Assembly: GCA_028707085.1 (NCBI GenBank)
Contig: JAQTUW010000014.1
Coordinates: 1-64,000, forward strand
Reading direction: 5' to 3'
DNA from: Methylococcales bacterium
GTDB taxonomy: Bacteria; Pseudomonadota; Gammaproteobacteria; Methylococcales; Methylomonadaceae
Length of the DNA: 64,000 bases
Shown here: positions 8,978 through 18,658 of the stretch, in pieces
Position numbering within the stretch: position 1 is the stretch's first letter
Layout of the letters: every line of letters starts with the position of its first letter
The notes under the pieces: generated by a model
Seen by the model: the letters and a program-made list of their open reading frames with translations, nothing else
Databases searched by the model: none
Told to the model about the DNA's origin: nothing
Program-made: the position numbers and the translations under genes

Positions 8978-9715
8978 TTAGGTTTCGGTCAGGATGATGT
9001 CCAGGCCCTTGAACACCAGCTCGGCATCCACTACATGGGGCTGGCGCAGGTATGGCGACAGACCAGGGGCGTCGCCGCCGGTCAGAATCAGCCGGCAGGG
9101 GGGTTGCTGGCCGGCCAGCACGGTTTCCATCATGCCGATGGCGGCGTAGCGGACGCCGCTGTCGATGGCGGCGGCGGTGTCGCTTGCCAGCGCCGGCGTC
9201 CGGGCCTGGCTGTCATAGGCCAGCGCTGCTGTGCCGGCGGACAGGGATTTTTTCATGATCTGCAAGCCGGGGCAGATCAGGCCGCCCTGATGCCGGCCAT
9301 CCGCCGCCAGCATGTCCAGGGTGATGGCTGTGCCGCAATCCACGATGCAACATGCGCCCGGATAATGCCGGTGGGCAGCCAGCAGGGCCAGCCAGCGATC
9401 CACGCCCAGTTTTTCCGGTTGCCGGTAGGCGTTGCGCACGCCGAATCCGCTGGCCGTAGCCGTCGGAACCCTGCATTGCGCGGCCGGCCACAGCGCGGCG
9501 GCCAGGGCGATGACTTCGCGCCGGACGGCGGGATCGGCGACGGACGAGACGCCGATTTTTTGCGGCGCATCCGGCGTCAGGTTTTGCCAGACCTGTTGCA
9601 ATGCGCCAATGGCGTCCGTTTGCCGATAGGCGAGCGCGGCCTGGGGATGCAGGACGCCGTCCTGCTGCATGGCCCATTTCAGCCGGCTGTTGCCGATGTC
9701 TATCAGGATGTTCAT
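8978..9715 (-). CDS. coaX: Type III pantothenate kinase
   Basis: CoaX phosphorylates pantothenate, the first committed step of coenzyme A synthesis, in the cytosol. The 245-residue protein begins MNILIDIGNSRLKWA, the phosphate-binding DxGNSxxK motif of the ASKHA fold. It has GVDRWLALLAA near 105-115, DCGTAITLD near 125-133 (second nucleotide-binding element) and LTGGDAP near 210. All are hallmarks of CoaX rather than CoaA. Its ATG overlaps the stop of birA by four bases (ATGA type), so the two are translationally coupled. The birA-coaX pairing is common in proteobacteria. Confidence 0.95.
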   Translation of the reverse strand: MNILIDIGNSRLKWAMQQDGVLHPQAALAYRQTDAIGALQQVWQNLTPDAPQKIGVSSVADPAVRREVIALAAALWPAAQCRVPTATASGFGVRNAYRQPEKLGVDRWLALLAAHRHYPGACCIVDCGTAITLDMLAADGRHQGGLICPGLQIMKKSLSAGTAALAYDSQARTPALASDTAAAIDSGVRYAAIGMMETVLAGQQPPCRLILTGGDAPGLSPYLRQPHVVDAELVFKGLDIILTET

Positions 9716-10704
9716 GCCGTTCTCAGGCTGACTTCGCCGGAGGCGAAGGTTTGCAGCCTGCCATCTTCATGCCTTAACAATAGCAGCCCTTCGTCGTTGA
9801 TGCCGTGCAGAATCCCGCTATGGCGGGTTTCGCCGACCTGCACCTGCACCTGCCGGCCCGCCACACAGTCGTATTGCCGCCATTCGTCCAGATACCCGGC
9901 CAGACTGCCGGCCTGATAGGAGGCGACCACCGGCAGCAACTGGTTTAGCAGCAGACCTAGCAGTTCGTTACGGCGCAGATGGACGGATTCGCCGAGGATG
10001 CTCTGAATGTCGGCATACGGCTGGCCGATGTTTTGGCCCTGCTGTTCCGACAGGTAGAAATTGACGCCCAGCCCGACCACGGCATGGCAGGGGCCGCCGT
10101 TCTCTCCGGAGACTTCCACCAGAATGCCGGCCAGTTTCCGTTGCCGCCAGTAAATGTCGTTGGGCCATTTCAGGCCCACCTCGTCGATGCCGAACGCTTT
10201 TAATGCGCGGATCACCGCCACCCCCAGCGCCAGGCTTAAACCGGCCAGCGCGGCCGGACTGTCCTGGTAGCGCCAGAGCAGGGAAAGGTAAAGATTATGC
10301 CCGAACGGCGAGACCCACGCCCTGCCCCGCCGGCCCTTGCCGGCGGTCTGGTATTCGGCGGCGCAGACCAGGCCGGATGCTGCGCCGGCCGCCGCTCGCT
10401 CCTGCAAATAACCGCTGGTGGAGGCGATGACATCATGAATTTCCAGCCCAGCCAGCCACTGCCGGGCTGGCTGGGAAAGCCGGCCGACGATGGCGGCGGC
10501 GTCCAGCATTTGCATGGCGCGCGGCAGCTTGTATCCCTTTCCGGACACGGCGATGAGTTCGGCGTCCAGTTCGTTCAGGGCCTGCAACTGTTTCCAGATT
10601 GCGGAGCGACTGACGCCCAGCGCGGCGGCCAGTTCGGTGCCGGAGTGAAATTTGCCGTCGGCCAGCAGGATTAGCAGCCGTTTGAGGGTGTCCGATATTT
10701 GCAT
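9712..10704 (-). CDS. birA: Biotin-protein ligase / biotin operon repressor
   Basis: BirA makes biotinyl-AMP and attaches biotin to the carboxyl carrier protein of acetyl-CoA carboxylase. The 330-residue form carries the N-terminal winged helix (about 1-65, TELAAALGVSRSAIWKQLQA), so it probably also represses biotin genes. The ligase core has GKGRRGRAWVSPFG (biotin/ATP loop, about 123-136), LKWPNDIYW (about 178-186) and KLAGILVEVSG. The C-terminal SH3-like domain is present (VQVQVGETRHSGILHGINDE). It starts 3 bp after the tusC stop, so it belongs to a tusD-tusC-birA-coaX run. Confidence 0.95.
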   Translation of the reverse strand: MQISDTLKRLLILLADGKFHSGTELAAALGVSRSAIWKQLQALNELDAELIAVSGKGYKLPRAMQMLDAAAIVGRLSQPARQWLAGLEIHDVIASTSGYLQERAAAGAASGLVCAAEYQTAGKGRRGRAWVSPFGHNLYLSLLWRYQDSPAALAGLSLALGVAVIRALKAFGIDEVGLKWPNDIYWRQRKLAGILVEVSGENGGPCHAVVGLGVNFYLSEQQGQNIGQPYADIQSILGESVHLRRNELLGLLLNQLLPVVASYQAGSLAGYLDEWRQYDCVAGRQVQVQVGETRHSGILHGINDEGLLLLRHEDGRLQTFASGEVSLRTA

Positions 10705-10706
10705 GT

Positions 10707-11063
10707 CTAGTCGGGTATCAGCAACTGATGCCGATTCATGAGTTGATTGACGTCCGCGCGCGACACGAGCCGGACGGGCAGGATCAGATCGGCGGCGGTT
10801 AGCCCCCTGGCGGCCAGCGATTCGGCCTCGGCGTATAGCGCATCGACATCGTAAATTTCCAGCGCGGTAAAAATCCGCGCCGTGTCCTTCAGCCCGATCG
10901 CCGCCGGATTTTGGCCGCTAGCAAGCTGTAGCACCCCGTCGTCGCAAAACAGTACGCCGACCTGCTGGTCGAAGGCGGCGGCGGTGAGTATCATGTCCAG
11001 GGTTTCCTGGACGCGGCCGCTGGCGTGGGGGGGCTGGCGCATGATAAACAGATAGTTTTTCAT
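10707..11063 (-). CDS. tusC: Sulfurtransferase complex subunit TusC
   Basis: The TusBCD complex relays sulfur toward 2-thiouridine in tRNA wobble positions. A longer open frame runs up to 11450, but its first 129 codons only shadow tusD. The ATG at 11063 gives a 118-residue protein starting MKNYLFIMRQPPHASGRVQE, which is the TusC/DsrF start. GVLFCDDGVLQLASGQNP and LTAADLILPVRLVSRADV fit the DsrE-like fold. The start lies 4 bp after the tusD stop. No tusB follows; birA comes next. Confidence 0.88.
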   Translation of the reverse strand: MKNYLFIMRQPPHASGRVQETLDMILTAAAFDQQVGVLFCDDGVLQLASGQNPAAIGLKDTARIFTALEIYDVDALYAEAESLAARGLTAADLILPVRLVSRADVNQLMNRHQLLIPD

Positions 11064-11067
11064 GCGC

Positions 11068-11457
11068 TTAACCGAACACCAGGCAGCGGTCGGCCTGCAA
11101 ACCGGCTTCCAGCCACTGCCCCAGCCCGGCAATGCGGAAACCGGGGGCCAGATCGTCGTCCAGCTTGCCCTGGCGGGCGGCTTCGTCCCGGCACAGCAGG
11201 CCGCGACGCTGGGCGGCGGAGATGCAGACCAGCAGATCGATCCCGTGCCGTTCGGCAAGTGCGGACCAGTCGCGGCCGATGCATATTTCGTCGTCGGGCG
11301 GGGTGGCGTAACGGAAGGCATGGTAAACGCCTTCCCGATAGAAAAAAACCTGTAGAACCTGATGGCCGGCCTGAATCGCCGCCAGCACGAAACGGTAGGC
11401 GTCCAGCCCCGCCACGGCGGCGTAGGGGCTGCTATTAAGCTGTACGGCAAATTTCAT
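11068..11457 (-). CDS. tusD: Sulfurtransferase TusD
   Basis: TusD is the catalytic subunit that accepts persulfide sulfur from TusA. I chose ATG 11457 over an upstream start at 11523 because MKFAVQLNSSPYAAVAGLDA is the conserved N-terminus. The protein is 129 residues, the usual length. VLQVFFYREGVYHAF matches the DsrE signature. The catalytic cysteine is in LLVCISAAQRRGL, equivalent to the E. coli VCVAAALRRGV segment. It leads the tusD-tusC-birA-coaX run. Confidence 0.9.
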   Translation of the reverse strand: MKFAVQLNSSPYAAVAGLDAYRFVLAAIQAGHQVLQVFFYREGVYHAFRYATPPDDEICIGRDWSALAERHGIDLLVCISAAQRRGLLCRDEAARQGKLDDDLAPGFRIAGLGQWLEAGLQADRCLVFG

Positions 11458-11632
11458 GAAAAGGTAAAATACTAAGGTTGAAAATCGAATCGGCAAACTG
11501 CCGGCGGCGAAACCCGGCGGCATGTTGAAATTCTAAAAATTGTAAAACCGCATTCTAATATGGACAAGCCGTATCCGCCTGTGTTTTAGTAGATTGTTGA
11601 ACCATTTACGTGCAATTCCGTCCAATTTGCCA

Positions 11633-13165
11633 ATGAAATCCAAACCCTTAGCACTCGCCATCGTTCTTGCCTGTTTTTCCGCGCCGCGCCCGGCAGTGGA
11701 TACGGTCAACGTGTACGGCAATTCTCAGCAGTCTCCTTCCACGCAGGGCGGCGGTTCAGGCTCCGGCACGGTGCTGGATTCGGACAAGATTCAGTTGCCG
11801 GACATGGGCGACTCGTCCGGCACCCTGCTTTCGCCCGACCAGGAAAAGGAGCTGGGCGAATCCTTTTTCCGCAATCTGCATGCCGAGACCACCATCAATG
11901 CGGATCCGGAAATCCAGCAGTACATCGAAAGCATAGGCCATCAACTGGCGTCGCACAGCTTGTCGCCCTCCAGCCCGTTTCATTTTTTCGTGGTCATGGA
12001 TCCCAATATCAACGCTTTCGCCGGGCCGGGCGGCTATATCGGCGTCAATTCCGGGCTGATACTGCTGACCGAAGCGGAAAGCGAACTGGCCTCGGTGCTG
12101 GGGCACGAGATTGCCCATGTAACCCAGCGCCATCTGTACCGCTCCGCCGAATCGGCCAACCGGATGTCCATCCCCAGCATCGCCGCGACCCTGGCCGCCA
12201 TTCTGATCGGCACCCAGTCGCCGATGATGGGTCAGGCCGCGCTGATGGGCGTACAGGCCGGAAACGTGCAGTTTCAGATCAATTTTACCCGCGACCACGA
12301 AAAGGAAGCGGATCGGGTCGGCATGAGCACCCTGTTCGACTCCAATTACGACCCGCGCAGCATGCCGATATTTTTCGAGCGCATGCAGCAGGCCACCCGT
12401 TTCTACGGCAATGGCGTTCCCGAATTTCTGCGCACCCATCCCATGTCGGAAAGCCGGGTGGCCGATACCCGTGGCCGCGCCGAGACCTATCCCTTTCGGC
12501 AATATCCCGATTCGATAGGCTATCAACTGACCAAGGCCAAGCTGCGGGTGATGCTGGAAGCCGATAAAAAAGTGGCCGGCCAGTATTTCATGGGACAAGC
12601 CTTGCAGGGTACCCCGGAACAGCGGGCGGTGGCAAGCTACGGCATGGGACTGGTTTATCTGGAAAGCCTGCAATACGATCAGGCCAGCCGCCTGTTTGCG
12701 CATCTGACGGCGGAGTATCCCAATCAGCCGCAATACATCGCCGCCCTGGCGAGAACCGCTTCCGAAAGCCACGATTATGAGAAAGCCAATAAACTGTACG
12801 CTGCCGCCGTCAGTAAATTTCCGAGCGATCAGCCGCTTAAAATCGAATATGTCCGCAGCCTGTTAAAAAGCGCGCAACCCGCACAGGCCCTGGACGTGCT
12901 GCAAAGCCTGTCCGATAAGCTTAAAAAACAGCCGCAGTATTTCGAACTGCTGTCGCAAACCTATTCCGACCTGCACCGCCCTGGCGAATCGCACCGTTAT
13001 CTGGCTGAATATTACTATGTTACCGGCCAAACCCAGGAGGCCATCATGCAGATTCGGCTGGCCAGAGAAGAAAAAGATCTCAATTATCAGATGCTGGCCA
13101 TTATCAACGAACGGCTGAATTTTTATATGAGCGAGCAGGATGAAAAGCGAAAAGCCAAGAATTGA
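11633..13165 (+). CDS. bepA: M48 metalloprotease with TPR repeats, BepA-like
   Basis: BepA is a periplasmic protease and chaperone that assists LptD assembly and degrades stalled outer-membrane proteins. The ATG at 11633 opens a signal peptide (MKSKPLALAIVLACFSA); an upstream start at 11594 would put 13 extra residues before it. The zinc site is HEIAH (about residue 146) with the third ligand in HEKEADRVG (about 210). AGPGGYIGVNSGLIL is the conserved M48C loop. From about residue 300 to the end there are helical TPR-like repeats. The 510-residue length matches BepA (487 in E. coli). Confidence 0.9.
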   Translation: MKSKPLALAIVLACFSAPRPAVDTVNVYGNSQQSPSTQGGGSGSGTVLDSDKIQLPDMGDSSGTLLSPDQEKELGESFFRNLHAETTINADPEIQQYIESIGHQLASHSLSPSSPFHFFVVMDPNINAFAGPGGYIGVNSGLILLTEAESELASVLGHEIAHVTQRHLYRSAESANRMSIPSIAATLAAILIGTQSPMMGQAALMGVQAGNVQFQINFTRDHEKEADRVGMSTLFDSNYDPRSMPIFFERMQQATRFYGNGVPEFLRTHPMSESRVADTRGRAETYPFRQYPDSIGYQLTKAKLRVMLEADKKVAGQYFMGQALQGTPEQRAVASYGMGLVYLESLQYDQASRLFAHLTAEYPNQPQYIAALARTASESHDYEKANKLYAAAVSKFPSDQPLKIEYVRSLLKSAQPAQALDVLQSLSDKLKKQPQYFELLSQTYSDLHRPGESHRYLAEYYYVTGQTQEAIMQIRLAREEKDLNYQMLAIINERLNFYMSEQDEKRKAKN

Positions 13166-13213
13166 TCAAATATTAGCATAATATAATACTCATAACTTTT
13201 TGTTTTGCTTCCC

Positions 13214-13483
13214 TATAATTTCGACACGAAACTATTTGCGCCCGAAATTGATTTTTTTAATGGACAGCGTAATTTTTTTTCAATAAACTTCCCCAACCTT
13301 GATAGTGTTGAGACGGTCTTATTGGGCTGTTTATCTTAAAGGGGAGGGAAGCGGCCTGTAATCAAGGCTTACAATAACTACAACAATAATAACTGCTTAA
13401 CTAAACTGCCGATCCGGCAGGCGTCCATATAACAACAATAAAAATAGAACACAGGACGAGCCCGCTACAAGCGGGCTTTTTAT
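13214..13483 (+). ncRNA. Candidate small RNA between bepA and rpoZ
   Basis: The 494-bp gap between bepA and the rpoZ start has no coding frame but looks transcribed. A TATAAT box is at 13214-13219, though no good -35 box is at the right distance. A GC hairpin, CTGCCG-ATC-CGGCAG, lies at 13406-13420, and unstructured ACAACAATAAC-rich linkers flank it. The stretch ends in an excellent intrinsic terminator at 13459-13483. The layout of linker, hairpin, linker and terminator is that of a Hfq-type small RNA. It is not a match to any RNA family I know, and the 5' end is uncertain. Confidence 0.35.
13459..13483 (+). terminator. Intrinsic terminator
   Basis: AGCCCGC (13459-13465), loop TACAA, GCGGGCT (13471-13477), then a T-rich run TTTTATT. 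It closes either a small RNA or the bepA transcript. Confidence 0.8.
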
Positions 13484-13659
13484 TGTCCGGCGTTCAGCCG
13501 GATTCCGGTTTTAATGCATCCGGCATGGCACTTACCGGCGGGCCGATTGTCCCAATATTGGCTATGTCTGGCATTTAGCTTATAATCCGCCCCCTGCTCA
13601 TGGCTTTAACAGCCTGCTCGGCATTCCCCGTCTCAGAAATTCATCAGAAGGTTAAAAAA

Positions 13660-13899
13660 ATGGCACGCGTTACCGTTGAAGATTGCTTGGAAAACATTGA
13701 AAACCGCTTTAAGCTGGTGCTGCTGGCCAGCAAAAGAGCCCGGCAACTGGAAAAAGGCGCCGACGAGTTCTTGCCGCGCGGCCGAGACAAGGATACTGTG
13801 CTGGCGTTACGGGAAATTGCCGCCGGTTTCGTGACCGAAGAAAACATCGACCGGCTGCACCGCGCCGGTTACATCTCTGAAACCCACTTAGAGATTTAA
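13660..13899 (+). CDS. rpoZ: DNA-directed RNA polymerase omega subunit
   Basis: Omega helps fold and assemble the beta-prime subunit of RNA polymerase. The ATG at 13660 gives 79 residues starting [20 protein letters not shown], the universal N-terminus; the upstream start at 13600 would add a non-conserved extension. [15 protein letters not shown] and [14 protein letters not shown] match the family. It lies 8 bp before spoT, the usual rpoZ-spoT order in gammaproteobacteria. Confidence 0.95.
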   Translation: MARVTVEDCLENIENRFKLVLLASKRARQLEKGADEFLPRGRDKDTVLALREIAAGFVTEENIDRLHRAGYISETHLEI

Positions 13900-13907
13900 A
13901 CGCCCAT

Positions 13908-16085
13908 ATGCCCGAGATAGCTGTCAAATCCATCGCCTTCGCCACAGAGCATCCTGAAGACAAACTGCTTCAGCAACTCTGCGACATCCTGCGCAGCTAT
14001 CTCGACGAAAACCAGGTCAACGACGTCATCCGCGCCTACAATTTTAGCGCGGCGGCGCATTCCGGGCAGTTCCGCAAAAGCGGCGAAGCCTATATCTGCC
14101 ATCCGGTTTCGGTCGCCATCACCCTAGCCTCGATGCGCATGGATTCGCACGCCATCATGGCCGCGATTCTGCACGACGTGATTGAAGATACGCCGGTCAG
14201 CAAGCAGGAAATCAGCGAACTGTTCAGTCCGGAAGTCGCGGAACTGGTGGACGGCGTCACCAAGCTGTCGCAGATCGACAGCCGTTCCCGCGCCGAGGCC
14301 CAGGCGGAAAACGTCAGAAAAATGTTTCTGGCCATGGCCAAGGATCTGCGGGTCATCATCGTCAAGCTGGCCGACCGCCTGCATAACATGAATACCATAG
14401 GCAATATGCCGGGCGACAAAAAACGCCGCATCGCCAAGGAAACCCTGGAAATCTACGCCCCCATCGCCAATCGGCTGGGCATGAACGATATTCGCCATCA
14501 ACTGGAATCCCTGGGTTTCAAGGCGCTTTACCCGCACCGCTACGACGCCATCAACAACGCGGTCAGGAAATCGCGCGGCAACCGCAAGGAAATCATAGAT
14601 ACCATCATGGACTCGATACAGACCCGGATCAGCGAATCCGGGCTCAACTGTACCGTGGCCGGCAGGGAAAAGAATATCGCCAGCATTTACCACAAAATGC
14701 TGACCAAGAAAATATCGTTCAGCGACGTGTTCGACGTCTACGCCTTTCGAATCTACTGTCCCAGCGTGGACGACTGTTACCGGGCGCTGGGCTGCGTGCA
14801 TAATCTGTTTAAACCCATTCCCGGCCGCTTCAAGGATTATATCGCCCTGCCCAAGGCCAACGGTTACCAATCCCTGCATACCATCCTGATCGGCCCTTAC
14901 GGCGTGCCGATCGAAATCCAGATTCGCACCCATGAAATGCACCGCCTGTCGGAATCCGGGATTGCCGCCCACTGGCTGTACAAAACCGACAAGGACAAGA
15001 GCGAAACCATCCGCGCCCGCGCCAACGAATGGCTGCGCGATCTGCTGGAAATCCAGAAAACAGCAGGCGATTCGCTAGAGTTCATCGATAACCTCAAGGT
15101 CGATCTGTTTCCGCAGGAAGTGTTTGTCTTTACCCCCAAAGGCAAGATCATCAAATTGCCGCGCGGCGCCACCATCGTGGACTTTGCCTATATGGTGCAT
15201 ACCGATGTCGGCAACGCCTGCATTTCCGCGCGCATAGACAAAAAGCTGGTGCCGCTGCAAACCAAGCTGGAAAACGGCATGACCATCGAAGTGATCACCG
15301 CCGCCTGGGCCAGGCCCAATCCGCTATGGCTGAACTATGTGGCCACCGCCAAGGCGCGAAGCTGCGTCCGCTCCTATCTTAAAAACTTCAAGCAGCAGGA
15401 AGCTATCAATCTCGGACGCCGGTTGCTGGACAAGGAACTGCAAAGCCTGGACACCCAACTGGAAGACATGGACAGCCTGCGCATCCAGCAGGTTCTGCAC
15501 GCCATGAAAAAGAACACCGTGGATGAACTGCTGGAAGACATCGGCCTGGGCAATAAAATGCCGTTTCTGGTGGCTAAATCGATGATCCAGCCCGACAGCA
15601 ACGCCGCCGTCAAACTTAACGACGGCGAAACCCGGATCAGTTCGCCGCTGATCATCAAAGGCACGGAAGGCATCGTCGTCAGCCTGGCCAAATGCTGCCG
15701 CCCCATCCCCGGCGATCCGATTATCGGTTTTTTCAATCCCGGCAAGGGCATCGTGGTTCACCATCACGAATGCCGCAATAGCAACGATGTGCGTAAAAAG
15801 CAGACCAGTTGGCTGGATGTGGAATGGAGCACTGAAGTCATCGGCGAGTTTCCGGCGGAAATCCGCATCGAAATGATGAACCAGCGCGGCTCGCTGGCCA
15901 CCATCGCCTCCACCATTTCCAGCCTGGACTCCAACATCGAGAACATCACCGTGCTCAGCCAGGACAACCGGGTTTCCGTCGATCTGCTGACCCTGGCGGT
16001 GCGCGACCGGGTGCATCTGGCGAAGATTATCCGTAAACTCAAAAATCTTTCCATCGTTTTAAAAATTACCCGCATCAAGGCCTAA
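13908..16085 (+). CDS. spoT: Bifunctional (p)ppGpp synthetase/hydrolase SpoT
   Basis: SpoT makes and degrades the stringent-response alarmones. The 725-residue protein has all expected parts in order: HD hydrolase (about 45-195, with [20 protein letters not shown] and KLADRLHNM), synthetase (about 245-355, with [19 protein letters not shown]), TGS (about 400-460, [17 protein letters not shown]), the zinc-finger-like CCRPIPGD segment and a C-terminal ACT domain (about 650-725). The HD motif is intact, so hydrolase activity is expected, which separates it from RelA. It is followed 2 bp later by ridA. Confidence 0.95.
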   Translation: MPEIAVKSIAFATEHPEDKLLQQLCDILRSYLDENQVNDVIRAYNFSAAAHSGQFRKSGEAYICHPVSVAITLASMRMDSHAIMAAILHDVIEDTPVSKQEISELFSPEVAELVDGVTKLSQIDSRSRAEAQAENVRKMFLAMAKDLRVIIVKLADRLHNMNTIGNMPGDKKRRIAKETLEIYAPIANRLGMNDIRHQLESLGFKALYPHRYDAINNAVRKSRGNRKEIIDTIMDSIQTRISESGLNCTVAGREKNIASIYHKMLTKKISFSDVFDVYAFRIYCPSVDDCYRALGCVHNLFKPIPGRFKDYIALPKANGYQSLHTILIGPYGVPIEIQIRTHEMHRLSESGIAAHWLYKTDKDKSETIRARANEWLRDLLEIQKTAGDSLEFIDNLKVDLFPQEVFVFTPKGKIIKLPRGATIVDFAYMVHTDVGNACISARIDKKLVPLQTKLENGMTIEVITAAWARPNPLWLNYVATAKARSCVRSYLKNFKQQEAINLGRRLLDKELQSLDTQLEDMDSLRIQQVLHAMKKNTVDELLEDIGLGNKMPFLVAKSMIQPDSNAAVKLNDGETRISSPLIIKGTEGIVVSLAKCCRPIPGDPIIGFFNPGKGIVVHHHECRNSNDVRKKQTSWLDVEWSTEVIGEFPAEIRIEMMNQRGSLATIASTISSLDSNIENITVLSQDNRVSVDLLTLAVRDRVHLAKIIRKLKNLSIVLKITRIKA

Positions 16086-16087
16086 TC

Positions 16088-16483
16088 ATGAGCAAGGAAA
16101 TCATCTCCACCCCTTTGGCGCCCCAGGCGATCGGCACTTATTCGCAAGCCGTCAAGGTTGGCGATACCGTCTACCTGTCCGGGCAGATTCCGCTGGATCC
16201 TGAAACCATGGAGATCGTCAGCGGCGACATCGGCGCGCATATCCATCAGGTTTTCAACAATCTGAAAGCCGTCGCCGAAGCCGCCGGCGGCGATCTGGCC
16301 GACATCGTCAAGCTGAACGTGTTTTTGACCGATCTGGGGCATTTTGTGCTGGTCAATCAGATCATGGCCGAATATTTTACCGAGCCCTACCCTGCCCGCG
16401 CCGCGGTCGGCGTGGCGGCACTGCCCAAAGGCGTGGGCGTGGAAATGGATGCGGTCATGGTGTTGCGTAACGAATATTATTAA
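16088..16483 (+). CDS. ridA: RidA family 2-iminobutanoate/2-iminopropanoate deaminase
   Basis: RidA hydrolyses reactive enamine/imine intermediates released by PLP enzymes. The protein is 131 residues, close to the usual 128. It has [20 protein letters not shown] (N-terminal signature), [13 protein letters not shown] and the active-site region [15 protein letters not shown] with the conserved arginine, then [11 protein letters not shown] near the C-terminus. It is tightly packed behind spoT, with recG after it, as in several gammaproteobacteria. Confidence 0.93.
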   Translation: MSKEIISTPLAPQAIGTYSQAVKVGDTVYLSGQIPLDPETMEIVSGDIGAHIHQVFNNLKAVAEAAGGDLADIVKLNVFLTDLGHFVLVNQIMAEYFTEPYPARAAVGVAALPKGVGVEMDAVMVLRNEYY

Positions 16484-16567
16484 CCCCTTCATCCATTGCC
16501 GGTTCATACCCGTCCGACCTGTTCGTCCGGTTCAACGCCGATGGGAATCCTGCCGCAACCCGCCGCC

Positions 16568-18655
16568 ATGGATTTTGAACATGCACAGCAATTGCCGGTC
16601 GGCAGCCTGACCGGCATCGGCCCCCAGTCCGCCGCCCGCCTGCAAAAAATCGGCATCCACACGGTGCAGGATCTGTTATTTCATTTGCCGCTACGCTATC
16701 AGGATCGCAGCCGGATTACCCCCATCGCCCTGTTGCAACCCGGCGACCCGGCGCTGGTCTGCGGCGAGATCGAATTTACCGACGGCCTGGAACGCGGCAG
16801 GCCGAGCATCGTCTGCCGCATCCGCGACCACAGCGGCAGCCTGTCGTTGCGCTTCTTCCACTTTTCCGTGCAGCAAAGCCTGCAACTCAAACCCGGCGTG
16901 CTGCTGGGCTGCTTCGGCGAACTGCGCTACGGCTACGCCGGCCCGGAAATGGTGCATCCGGAATACAGGATCGTGCGCAGCCCGGAACAACTGCTCGACC
17001 CGGAACTGCGGCCGGTCTATCCGCTGACCGACGGCCTGAGCCAGAGCGTGCTCAGAAAAGCCGTCAAACAGGCGATAGACCTGTGCCTGACGCGGCAGGA
17101 CGGCGTCACCGACTGGCTGCCGGCCGAACTGTTGCAGCGTCATGGCTATCCCGGGCTTAAGGAAGCGTTGCTGACCCTGCACAATCCGCCGGCGGCGATT
17201 GCCGCCGAACGGGCGGACAACAACAGACCGCCTGCCTTGCGGCGGCTGGCGTTCGAAGAACTTCTGGCTCATCATCTGGCCCTGCTTCAGGGCAAGCTGC
17301 GCTACAAAAACCGGCCGTCGCCGGTATTTCCGGCGGATGAAGCCGCCAGACGGCAGTTCGTCAAAGCCCTGCCCTTCCGGCTGACCGCCGCCCAGCACCG
17401 GGTGATAGCGGAAATCGAAAACGACTGCGGCCGGCCGCAACCCATGCTCAGGCTGGTGCAGGGCGATGTCGGCTCCGGCAAGACCGTGGTGGCGGCCGTC
17501 GCCGCCCTGCCGGCGCTGGCCGCCGGCTTTCAGGTGGCGGTGATGGCCCCCACCGAATTACTGGCCGAACAGCATTTCCGCAATTTCAGCAACTGGTTTG
17601 CCGGTACGGCCACCAGCGTGCAGTTTTTAACCGGGCAAATGAAAGGCAAAACCCGGCAGCCGGTACTGGAGGCCATCGGCTCCGGCGCGGCGAACATCAT
17701 CATCGGCACCCATGCCCTGTTTCAGGACAGCGTGCAATTTCAGCGCCTGGGCCTGATCGTCATCGACGAACAGCACCGTTTCGGCGTCAACCAGCGTCTG
17801 GCGCTACGGGAAAAAGGCCAGCCTGCCGGCCTGCATCCTCACCAGTTGATCATGACCGCCACCCCCATTCCGCGCACCCTGGCGATGCTGCAATATTCCG
17901 ATCTGGACATTTCGGTGATCGACGAACTGCCGCCGGGGCGCAAACCGGTCACCACCAGCGTCATACCGTCGGAACGGCGTAGCGAAGTCATCGTCCGCAT
18001 CCGCCACTGGATAGCCGGGCGGCGCCAGGCCTACTGGGTCTGCACCCTGATAGAAGAATCCGAACAACTGGAATGCGAAGCGGCGGAAAAAACCGCCGCC
18101 AATCTGACCCTGGCTCTGCCGGAGGCGCGGGTCGGGCTGGTGCACGGCCGGATGAAGGCGGCCGAAAAAGACCGGGTGATGCAGGCTTTCAAAAACCGCG
18201 AATGCGACCTGCTGGTCGCCACCACGGTAATTGAAGTCGGCGTGGATGTACCCAACGCCGGACTGATGATCATCGAAAACCCGGAACGCCTTGGGCTGTC
18301 GCAGTTACACCAGTTGCGCGGCCGGGTCGGCCGCGGCGATCAGGAAAGTTATTGCCTGCTGCTGTACCTGTCGCCGCTGTCGCAACTGGGCAGACAAAGG
18401 CTGGCCATCCTCAAGGAAAGCGGGGACGGCTTCGTGATTGCCGAAAAAGACCTGGAGCTGCGCGGCCCCGGCGAAGTGATGGGCACCCGGCAAACCGGCC
18501 TGATGCAGTTTAAAATAGCCGAACTAAACCGTGACGCCGATTTGCTGGATGCGGTGCCGGAAGCGGCGCAACTGCTGCTGGCGCGGCATCCCGAGTCCGT
18601 ACCCGCCCTGATCCGCCGCTGGATCGGCGATAACCACCATTATGCCGAGGTTTGA
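16568..18655 (+). CDS. recG: ATP-dependent DNA helicase RecG
   Basis: RecG remodels stalled replication forks and branched DNA. The frame is open from a TTG at 16496 and has ATGs at 16541 and 16568. I chose 16568 because it places SLTGIG at the same distance from the start as SLTGVG in E. coli RecG and gives 695 residues (E. coli 693). The N-terminal wedge domain includes FHLPLRYQDRS. Walker A is GDVGSGKTVVA, Walker B is IDEQHRFG, and the motif TATPIPRTLAM follows. Helicase C-terminal motifs are TTVIEVGVDVPNA and QLRGRVGRG. It follows ridA and is followed by ubiC. Confidence 0.95.
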   Translation: MDFEHAQQLPVGSLTGIGPQSAARLQKIGIHTVQDLLFHLPLRYQDRSRITPIALLQPGDPALVCGEIEFTDGLERGRPSIVCRIRDHSGSLSLRFFHFSVQQSLQLKPGVLLGCFGELRYGYAGPEMVHPEYRIVRSPEQLLDPELRPVYPLTDGLSQSVLRKAVKQAIDLCLTRQDGVTDWLPAELLQRHGYPGLKEALLTLHNPPAAIAAERADNNRPPALRRLAFEELLAHHLALLQGKLRYKNRPSPVFPADEAARRQFVKALPFRLTAAQHRVIAEIENDCGRPQPMLRLVQGDVGSGKTVVAAVAALPALAAGFQVAVMAPTELLAEQHFRNFSNWFAGTATSVQFLTGQMKGKTRQPVLEAIGSGAANIIIGTHALFQDSVQFQRLGLIVIDEQHRFGVNQRLALREKGQPAGLHPHQLIMTATPIPRTLAMLQYSDLDISVIDELPPGRKPVTTSVIPSERRSEVIVRIRHWIAGRRQAYWVCTLIEESEQLECEAAEKTAANLTLALPEARVGLVHGRMKAAEKDRVMQAFKNRECDLLVATTVIEVGVDVPNAGLMIIENPERLGLSQLHQLRGRVGRGDQESYCLLLYLSPLSQLGRQRLAILKESGDGFVIAEKDLELRGPGEVMGTRQTGLMQFKIAELNRDADLLDAVPEAAQLLLARHPESVPALIRRWIGDNHHYAEV

Positions 18656-18658
18656 GCC

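Noticed and set aside
10707-11450. 247-codon frame as one protein
   Set aside because: Only its last 118 codons (from ATG 11063) resemble TusC; the first part is a shifted reading of tusD.
14124-14972. 282-codon frame antisense to spoT
   Set aside because: Shadow of the HD and synthetase region of spoT.
16496-16567. Upstream TTG (16496) and ATG (16541) starts for recG
   Set aside because: The ATG at 16568 gives the same N-terminal spacing and length as known RecG; the extra residues are not conserved in character.
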